64,000 bases of DNA, taken from the NCBI GenBank assembly GCA_038748365.1, contig JBCDIZ010000002.1, positions 300,110 through 364,109 on the forward strand, given 5' to 3'. Of the stretch, positions 52,237-61,100 are shown one piece after another (the stretch's first letter is position 1; the number at the start of each line of letters is the position of its first letter). A program made the translations under genes and the position numbers. The notes beneath the pieces are model-generated. The model saw only the letters and a list, made by a program, of their open reading frames with translations. It was not told where the DNA came from and did no database searches. This DNA is from Alterisphingorhabdus sp038748365. Its GTDB lineage: Bacteria; Pseudomonadota; Alphaproteobacteria; Sphingomonadales; Sphingomonadaceae.

Positions 52237-53076
52237 TTAGTGAGGTTGATCCAAATTGCTTTTTTGTGCTGAGGGCGATTGGCCATGTACCCGTTTGTAC
52301 GCCCGTGAAAAGGCGGCTGTCTCTGAAAAGCGCAACGATTGAGCGATCTGCGTAACACTCTCCCCGGCTTGCAAGCGATCCCTTGCCATTTGCATCCGGC
52401 AATGCTGGTGGAAACGCAGCGGCGGAAGGCCATAGGCAGCCGCGAAATGGCGCGCAAGGTGGAAGCGTGAAAGACAGGCTGCCCGAGCGATCTGATCGAG
52501 CATCACTGGCCGATCGAGATGATCCATAATGAAATCGCGCGCGGTCTCGAGCCGGGCTGCCAGCTCTCGTGCGTTTGCAGGGCGCTGCAGGTCGATCGCG
52601 TGCAGTATGCCTTGCGTCCGCGCAAGCTGTTCAGCCAATCTGGCGAGAAAGCTGTCGACCGCACATGCATCAAGACGCCCTCCTTTCTGCAACGCTGGAA
52701 ACCCCGGGATCACAGGAAGGCGCAAACCGAGAACCTCGCCGAAGCCATTGACGTGCGGGCAAAAATCCTTGCTCATAACCCCGGAAAAATGCGCGTCGAG
52801 ATCATGTGATTCAAAGTAGAGGCATTGGCCAACGGCTTTCCTATCGATTTCGACCGTGATCTCTTCCTTCTCAGGCGCCAAAAAGGCTTGTCCGGAACAA
52901 AGAGTGACGGGCGCCCCGTTAACCCGGTAACGCTCAATGCCTGACACGACCGACTTATAGGAAAGCTTTGATGAGCGAAGCGAGAACTCTTCCCGCTGCA
53001 GCTCTGAACAAACAAGATATGCCGATGCGAAGTCATGGCCTGGTATGTCTTCAGCACTTTTAGCGATAGTGCGCAT
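52237..53076 (-). CDS. AraC-family transcriptional regulator
   Basis: 279 residues. The C-terminal 100 hold two helix-turn-helix units: MLDQIARAACLSRFHLARHF and VTQIAQSLRFSETAAFSRAY followed by KRVHGQSP. The N-terminal half is a cupin-like sensor typical of AraC proteins (APVTLCSGQAFLAP). It sits 33 bases upstream of the PDZ-hydrolase gene and probably shares a transcript. AraC regulators are usually activators responding to small molecules; the ligand is unknown. In the 213-base gap upstream (53077-53289) I see no clear operator. Confidence 0.88.
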   Translation of the reverse strand: MRTIAKSAEDIPGHDFASAYLVCSELQREEFSLRSSKLSYKSVVSGIERYRVNGAPVTLCSGQAFLAPEKEEITVEIDRKAVGQCLYFESHDLDAHFSGVMSKDFCPHVNGFGEVLGLRLPVIPGFPALQKGGRLDACAVDSFLARLAEQLARTQGILHAIDLQRPANARELAARLETARDFIMDHLDRPVMLDQIARAACLSRFHLARHFAAAYGLPPLRFHQHCRMQMARDRLQAGESVTQIAQSLRFSETAAFSRAYKRVHGQSPSAQKSNLDQPH

Positions 53077-53289
53077 GGTTTTATGACTATGTGTTTAAGG
53101 ACTCATAGTCTAGGCTCAGGACCGATTAATAGCTTTTAAAAAGGATGGTTAGCTCATTTAGCAGGAACACCCAGGACTGATGGAAATACGAAAAGTGCGA
53201 TCATACCTTACTATCTGGTATCTGCATTGTTACAACTATCTACTATTGGCTCTGGTCAATGGTCTTAAGCGCAAATTGCCATCTCACGG

Positions 53290-54873
53290 TCAATTGATAC
53301 CATAGGTTGAATAGATGTCGCTGAGCTTGGTTTTCATCTGATGGTTGTTGTTAAAGAGCGTCAATAGCTCTCTTTGTGTGACGCCCGGGAAAGCTTTTTG
53401 GTAACGCCGGGCAAAATGGTTTGCTTGTTTTGGATCGTCGGCGAAATGGCTTGCGCACATGCCTGCGAGGATCGAATAGGCATCGTCATGGTTAACCTGA
53501 CCGGCTTTGCCTCCCCATTTGATGGTGCCCGCTATGTCATCCGATTTGAGACTGATAAGCGCAAGATTGGCGTAAGCGCTGAAACGTTCAGGGCCTTGCG
53601 GGCTGAGCAGGATGGATGTGCTTGAATGCTCAGTTGCTCTCTCTGCGTCACCATGCAAAGCGAGGAACAGGCCGAGTTGCTCATGTGCGAACGCATAGCT
53701 GGGCGATAGCTCTAGCGCCGTCTCAAACCATGGCTGGGGGGACTCGTCGCTGATGCCAAAACCGGTTGCGCGACCCATGGTCATATTGGCCGCTGGATCA
53801 TCAGGGTCCGCCGCAAGAGCCTTTTCTGCGCACATCATCAGCATACGCTGCGCCACTTTGACGCGCTCATAAGGTTTGTGATTGATCTCGAAGGCATAGG
53901 TGTGCGCCAAGCCCGTCCATGCCCTGGCAAAAGACGGATCAATATTGACCGCACGCTCAAAATAGCGGCGCGCGCGCATCATATTGTCTTCCCCGCGGCG
54001 ATACACCAGAGTAGCACCCACATGAAATGCCTGCCATGCGGTAAGGCTATCCGGTTGCCGCAGCGCAATCTTGCCTGCTTCGCTGCGCGGGATCTGATGT
54101 TCAATCTGCGCGATAATCTGCCCGACAATCTGTTCGCGCATCTGATGAATGTCGCGGGCATCAATTTCAAACTGTTCTGCCCAGATGATGTGCTGGCTGG
54201 TGGTTCGGCACAGTTCTACGAATATGGCGAACCTGTCTCCCATCTGCGAAACCTGTCCGCCAAGGCTGTAATCTGCGCCAAGAGCCGACCTTACGGCGAG
54301 AGGGGAGGCGGTGCTGGCATCCAGCAGGAAGCTGGAAGCGCGTGCGGTTACTCGCATCGCACGATGCTGTGAAAGGGCGGTAATGATATCGACCGGCAGA
54401 GCGGCGCCGAGACCCAGGCTGTTACCAATCTGCCCAGGCTCGCTGAAGGGCAGAACCGCGATGGTCGGTCGCTTGCCGATCATCTCGCTTTTCAAGCCGT
54501 CGCGCTCGCCTGGATCAGCCAATACTATTGAGATCGGATGTGCCGTCTCGCCTGTATCAGCCGCGATCTGCACCGCATCATTAAAGCGCAGACCCTTGCC
54601 ATGGACGGTCTCAATTCTGCGATGTGGTTTTGTGTCATCTCCAAGCGCTTCCCGGATGGCCCGCACCTGAAGCGGAAGCGCTGAACGCGAGACGTGCAGC
54701 CCGCCCCAGACCTCCTTCATGATGGTTTCCTTGCTGACCATCGCCCCGGAATTACGGACCAGTAGAAGCAAAAGTTCCAAAGCGCGTGGCTGCAACGCTA
54801 CCGGTTCCCCCGACGCCGCGGTCAGGATGAACCTGTCACTATCCAGTGTAAATCCATCGAAGCGATATAGCAT
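53290..54873 (-). CDS. CadC/OmpR-type winged-helix regulator with TolB-like and TPR domains
   Basis: 527 residues. Residues 1-100 form an OmpR/PhoB-type winged helix (FDGFTLDSDRFILT, LQPRALELLLLLVRNSGAMV, VSRSALPLQVRAIREALGDD, RIETVHGKGLRF). A TolB-like middle part (PTIAVLPFSEPG, DIITALSQHRAMRVTAR, GADYSLGGQVSQMGDRFAIF, HIIWAEQFEID) follows. A tetratricopeptide-rich C-terminal half completes it (ARRYFERAVNIDPSFARAW, AEKALAADPDDPAA, ALELSPSYAFAHEQL). No transmembrane helix is visible, unlike CadC and ToxR, so this resembles soluble HilA-like regulators. It diverges from the giant adhesin, making it a candidate regulator of it. Confidence 0.87.
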   Translation of the reverse strand: MLYRFDGFTLDSDRFILTAASGEPVALQPRALELLLLLVRNSGAMVSKETIMKEVWGGLHVSRSALPLQVRAIREALGDDTKPHRRIETVHGKGLRFNDAVQIAADTGETAHPISIVLADPGERDGLKSEMIGKRPTIAVLPFSEPGQIGNSLGLGAALPVDIITALSQHRAMRVTARASSFLLDASTASPLAVRSALGADYSLGGQVSQMGDRFAIFVELCRTTSQHIIWAEQFEIDARDIHQMREQIVGQIIAQIEHQIPRSEAGKIALRQPDSLTAWQAFHVGATLVYRRGEDNMMRARRYFERAVNIDPSFARAWTGLAHTYAFEINHKPYERVKVAQRMLMMCAEKALAADPDDPAANMTMGRATGFGISDESPQPWFETALELSPSYAFAHEQLGLFLALHGDAERATEHSSTSILLSPQGPERFSAYANLALISLKSDDIAGTIKWGGKAGQVNHDDAYSILAGMCASHFADDPKQANHFARRYQKAFPGVTQRELLTLFNNNHQMKTKLSDIYSTYGIN

Positions 54874-55195
54874 GTGCTTTGGCTATCTTAGTTGCGAACA
54901 ATCCCTGAAGCCTCAACATCCCGTCAAGCCCGGCAAATGCGCAGCCTGAGGCAGGAATGATTAGCATTTGATATGCAAATGTTGAGCATTTGCCTCGGCC
55001 AATTGTAAAGTAAAAAGTGAAAGCTGTAAAAACTCCGGGATCAAATTTTGATTTGCTTCAACAAGAGTTTGCAGCGGCGTGTCCGAGAAAAATGACCTCC
55101 GAATATAGTCACTTCATCCTTGGGTGCTCCGGGCAGCGGACAGGATTTTTCCTTTCAAATTCATGCTCTTGCATTGCTATTAGAGATGTTCGGTC
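54874..55195. other. Divergent intergenic region, regulator/adhesin
   Basis: 322 bases with no gene. It is AT-richer than its surroundings and contains AGCATTTG twice in direct orientation (54963-54970 and 54985-54992, 22 bases apart) with an inverted CAAATG (54976-54981) between. Direct repeats two helical turns apart are the usual geometry for OmpR-type winged-helix proteins. No strong ribosome site was seen before the adhesin ATG at 55196 (only AGAGATG). No terminator seen. Confidence 0.5.
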
Positions 55196-58100
55196 ATGAA
55201 AAAATCGTATCCTGCCAATAATCATCTGTCGCATAACTGGGTCGCCGGGGGCGGGCTGACCAGGGCGGCGCGGCGGCGGGTTATGGCGATCCTGCGCGCC
55301 AGCTGCATGGTGCTGGGTATAAGACGGAAAAACCGTTCGCTTGGCCTGCTCGGCTTTGGCGGGGGCCGAGTCGCCAGCGCATCGGCGGCGGGCGTGATGG
55401 CGCTGCTGGCGTTGCAGGGCGAGGCGCAGGCGCAGAATATCTACAATACCGGCACACCGCCACCATCCACGGCGACCAACGGCACCGCTATCGGCTCGGG
55501 CGCAGGCGGTTCGGCCAGCGGAGACGCCAATGTCGCGGTTGGCATCTTTGCCGGTCAGAATGTCACAGGCGATGATAATGTCGCCATCGGTAATGCAGCA
55601 GGCAGCAGCACGTCAGGCGACGCCAATGTGGCCATTGGCAATGCCGCTGCGCAATCAACAACTGGCGATGACAATATCGCCATCGGTACGTTTGCCGGGC
55701 AGTCGGCGTCGGGTGACGACAATATCGCGATGGGCCGCAATGCCGGGCAGTCGATCACCGGCAACTACAATATCGCTAATGGGCTTTCAGCCGGGCAATT
55801 GGTTAGTGGCGATAACAATATTGCCAGCGGCTATAATGCGGGCAGCAGCGTTGATGGTAGCAGCAATACCGCCAGCGGCAGGAATGCGGGTCGGGACGTC
55901 ACCGGGAACAGAAATATTGCCAGCGGTGAATCTGCGGGTCGCGATGTCGAGGGCAATGACAATGCTGCCCGTGGTTTCTTTGCCGGAGCATATAGTTCAG
56001 GCAGTAACAATATCTCCGATGGCTCCAATACAGGCGTCTTTGTAACAGGCAGCTACAATGTCGCTATTGGCCGGGAGGCTGGCAGGAATCTCTCAGGTGA
56101 TAATAATACCGGCTTAGGTTTCAGTGCTGGCAGCCTGGTTACGGGTGACAATAATATCGCAACGGGCGAATTTGCTGGCAGGGTTGTTGATGGCAACGAC
56201 AATATCGCCAGCGGCCAAAATGCCGGACGCGATGTCGAGGGCAACGAAAACATCGCCAGCGGCAGGGACGCGGGTCGTAATGTTAGCGGCCTTCGCAATA
56301 TCGCCAGCGGCCTGAATGCCGGACGCAATGTTTCCGGCAATGACAATATCTCCAGTGGCTATGGTGCAGGGTATAATGCTTCTGGGAATCAGAATATCGG
56401 AATTGGCAATGATGCCGGTTATTCCGTAACCGGTGAGGATAATGTGGCTATGGGCCGCGCTGCGGGCGGCGGTGTTAGTGGCAATTCCAATGTTGCCAGT
56501 GGCAGTTTTGCCGGTTTCAATGCGTCGGGCAATAACAACATCGCCAGCGGCACGGAAGCAGGCCGTGATGTGGACGGCGATGACAATATCGCCAGCGGCA
56601 GGGAAGCGGGCCGGGATGTTGAGGGCAGCGGCAATATCGCTAGCGGTCAAGGTGCGGGCACTGGCGTTATCGGCGATACAAATGTTGCCATAGGCGCAGC
56701 TAGTGGAAATTCGGTTACCGGTCTCAGCAATACGGTTATTGGCCCAAATGCGGGCAATAATGTGCAAGGTGACTTTAATTTCGCCGCTGGCTCAAACGCG
56801 GCTGACGATACTTCTGGTGACGCCAATATTGCCATCGGCCTGGCAGCAGGCGCGGCTGTCACCGGCGATGACAATATCGGCCTTGGACTAAATGCAGGCG
56901 CGGTTGTCTCGGGCGATAACAATCTTGCTTTTGGCGAATTTACCGGTCGTTCGGTCACCGGCAACGACAATATCAGCCTTGGGCGAAATGCAGGTGATAG
57001 CATCACCGCCTCACGCGCCGTCGCTATAGGCTTATCCGCGATAGGCAGTGCCGATGACAGCATCGCGCTGGGCAGCAATGCGTCGGCGATCAATATCGGC
57101 GATGTTGCGCTGGGTTCGGGCAGTCTCACTGCGGCTGCGGTGGGTGTGTCGGATGTTACCATTGGCACCACCACCTTTTCCGGCTTTGCCGGTACCAATC
57201 CGATGAGTGTCATTTCGGTTGGCGCAGACACTGCCGAGCGGCAGATCATCAATGTTGCCGCCGGGCGGATCGGGGCGACCTCCACCGATGCGATCAACGG
57301 CTCACAGCTTTTTGCCGTCGCCAATCAGGTGGCGCAGAACACCAGCGATATCGCCAATCTGGCAGGCGGCGGGCCGGGTGGCGGCGGCGCGGTGGATTAT
57401 GTCAATGTCAACGGCAGCGCCACCGGCATCGGCTCCAATGATGCACTCAATTCCGGCGCCACCGGCACCAATGCCATAGCGATTGGTGATAGCGCTCAGG
57501 CTGTGGGGGAAGAGGCCATTGCGATTGGTCCTCGGGCAGGGACGAACAGTACAGGCGGATTTACTGTCGCGATTGGAACTGACGCAGGCAGCAATGTAAC
57601 GGGCAATGCCAATATAGCCATTGGGCCAGCTAGCGGCAACAATGTCAGTGGCAGCACTAATATTGCCAGCGGGCCGGGTTCCGGCAATGATGTCACCGGC
57701 GGTGCAAACACAGCGATGGGCCCAGGCGCCGGGAATGCTGTTTCTGGTAGCAATAACAGCGCATTCGGCGTAGACTCAGGCAATGGTGTTACCGGCGATA
57801 ATAATTTTGCCGGTGGCCGTAGTGCAGGCAGTGGCGCCAATGGTAATGACAATATCGCCCTTGGTCGTTTTGCTGGCGGGTCTGTCATCGGCAATTACAA
57901 TATCGCCAGCGGCTATAATGCGGGCCGTGATGCTTCAGGCGATGACAATATCGCCAGCGGTCGCGAGGCGGGCCGCAACGTTACAGGCGGCAGCAACATA
58001 GCCACGGGCCTTGAGGCCGGCAGAAATGTTGAGGGCAATTACAATATCGCCAGCGGCAGTGGTGCCGGTAACGATGTTACAGGCTCTGAAAATATCGCCG

Positions 58101-61100
58101 CTGGTCAATATGCCGGGATTGATGTCTCAGGCAGTGGCAATATCGGCTTTGGCCAGGATGCCGGGCAGAATGTCACAGGCGACGAAAACAGCGCTATCGG
58201 CCGCGTTGCTGGTGCGAATGTTATCGGCAGTTATAATATCGCCAACGGCCGTGGTGCCGGCAATGATGTTGATGGCAGCGACAATATCGCCAGCGGCCGC
58301 GATTCGGGCCGCGATGTTGATGGCAGCGACAATATCGCCAGCGGCCGCAATGCGGGCAACGACGTTGAGGGCGATTACAATATCGCCAGCGGCTTTAATG
58401 CAGGCACAGATGTTAGTGGCAATTACAATATCGCCAGCGGCTATGAAGCGGGCATGAATGTTACTGGCTTGGCAAATATCGCCAGCGGCTATAATGCCGG
58501 CTCAGATGTTAGTGGCAATTACAATATCGCCAGCGGCACAGAGGCAGGCCGGGACGTTTCCGGCGATAGCAATATCGCCAGTGGCACAGACGCGGGCTAT
58601 ACCGTCAATGGCAACAACAATGTCGCCACCGGTTCTCTGGCAGGGCGCTACGTCAGCGGCAACAGCAACCTTGCTATTGGCGACCAAGCCGGCAACACGG
58701 TCGATGGCAATGACAATATCGGCTTTGGCAATAATGCGGGCACAGCGGTCACCGGCAACAGCAATATCGCCAGCGGCGTTGGCGCGGGGGTTAGTGTCGA
58801 CGGCAGTCTGAATGTCGCCAATGGTGGCAATGCAGGCCGGAATGTCGCCGGCAGCTTTAATATGGCCAGCGGCTATAGTGCAGGCCGGGATGTCGCAGGC
58901 ACGAGCAATTTGGCCAGCGGCTTCAATGCGGGCCGCGATGTCATTGGCAATAGCAATATCGCGAATGGTGCTGATTCGGGCAGAAATGTGCAGGGCAACT
59001 TCAATGTCGTGACCGGAAACTTATCGGGCCGATTTGTACAGGGCAATTACAATTTTGCCAGTGGCAACAATGCCGGTAACACCCTGTTCGGAAACAACAA
59101 TATCGCCCTGGGCCGTAATGCTGGCGGCAGTATTGGCAGTGCCGGTGCCAATGTTAACAGCACCATAGCCATTGGTTTCGACAGCGCCGCCAGGGCGAAC
59201 AATGCGCTAGCCATTGGCACCAATGCCCTGGCGAGTGGGGCGAACGCAATTTCTGTGGGTTTGAACTCATCGGCCGCGACCACTTCTGTCGCCCTGGGCA
59301 ATAATGCCGATGCTACAGAAAGCAGCGCGCTTGCTTTGGGTAGGGATGCGCAGGCGACCAATGCCTTTGCGGTCGCTTTGGGTTCGGATAGTGTGACTGC
59401 CAATGCGGTCGGCACGTCTGCCGTCGTTATCGGCACCACCACCTTTAGTGGTTTTGCCGGTACAACGCCGGGTAGCGTGGTTTCGGTCGGTGCCGTCGGC
59501 GCGGAGCGGCAGATTATCAATGTTGCCGCCGGGCGGGTCAGCTCGACCTCGACCGACGCGATCAATGGTTCACAGCTTTTCTCTGTCGCCAATCAGGTGG
59601 CGCAGAACACCGCCAACATCTCCACTCTGGCGGGCGGTGGGAGCCTTGGCGCGCTCAACTATGTCAATGTTGATGGCAGCGCCACCGGGGCTGGCTCCAA
59701 TGATGCCACCGATCTCACTGCGGTTGGCACCAATTCCATCGCCATCGGCAACCGCGCACAGGCACAGGGGGATGACAGCATCGCCATCGGCGCCAGCGCG
59801 GGCGAACAGCTCACCGGCACCGGCAATGTCGCGTTCGGGGTAGAGGCCGGTTTTGGCCTTAGCGGCATCGACAATATCCTCACCGGCACCGAAGCGGGTC
59901 GTAATCTGACAGGCAACAGAAACATCGCCATCGGTGATAGTGCTGGCCTCGACGCCAGCGGCAACGACAATATCTTCAACGGGGCTTTCGCGGGCCGGGA
60001 TACGACCGGCGAGGGCAATATCGCTTTAGGCGGTGAGTCCGGCAGAGAGAATAGCGGCGATTTCAATATCGCACTGGGCAATGAATCTGGCTTTCAAGTT
60101 ATTGGTAATAACAATTTTGCCATCGGCTCTGATGCGGGCGTCAGGGTCACGGGCAATGGCAATATCGCCAATGGCCTGAATTCCGGCAGTGAGGTTGAAG
60201 GCAACTTCAATGTCGCTTTCGGCACAAATTCCGGTGTGGGTACTTCAGGCAACTTCAATGTCGCCGCCGGTGCGGGCTCAGGTTCTTCTGTCGAAGGAAA
60301 TTACAATATCTCCACAGGCCAGGGCTCAGGCTACCGGGTTGAGGGCGATCATAATATCGTTTCCGGGCGCGAGTCAGGTAATCGCCTTCAAGGCAGCAAC
60401 AATATCCTCAGCGGCCAGCGCGCCGGCTTCCAGATGACCGGCAGCGACAATATCGCCACAGGGCGCTCTGCCGGTGAGAATGTCAGCGGCAGCTATAATA
60501 TTGCCAGTGGCTATAATGCCGGTCGGGATGTTGATGGCAGCTACAACATTGCCAATGGTGGCAATGCCGGCCGCAATGTCACCGGCGATAGGAATACGGC
60601 CACCGGCGCGAATGCGGGACGCGACGTTTCAGGTTTCAACAATATCGCTATTGGCAATGAGGTCGGGCGAAATGTTAGTGGCAGTGTCAATATTGCCGTT
60701 GGCAACTTTTCAGGCATAGATACTGTTGGCAATCAAAATACAATTTTAGGTCAAGGTGGCGGCAACGCTGTTTCTGGTAGCGGCAATACTGCTGTCGGTG
60801 CGAATTCTGGAAATGGTGTTTCCGGCGATAACAATTTTGCAGGCGGCCTGGCAGCGGGAGTCGGTACTAATGGTAATGCCAATATCGCAACCGGCTTGGC
60901 GGCAGGCCGAGACGTTTCCGGCGACAACAATATTGCCAGCGGCAGAAATGCCGGACGGTATGTTGATGGCGATGATAATATCGCCAGCGGCAGCTATGCG
61001 GGTAGTGGCGTTTCCGGCGACAGCAATATCGCAAGCGGCACCAATGCCGGTCAGGATATAGAGGGCAATTTCAATATCGCCAACGGCATCAATGCTGGCG

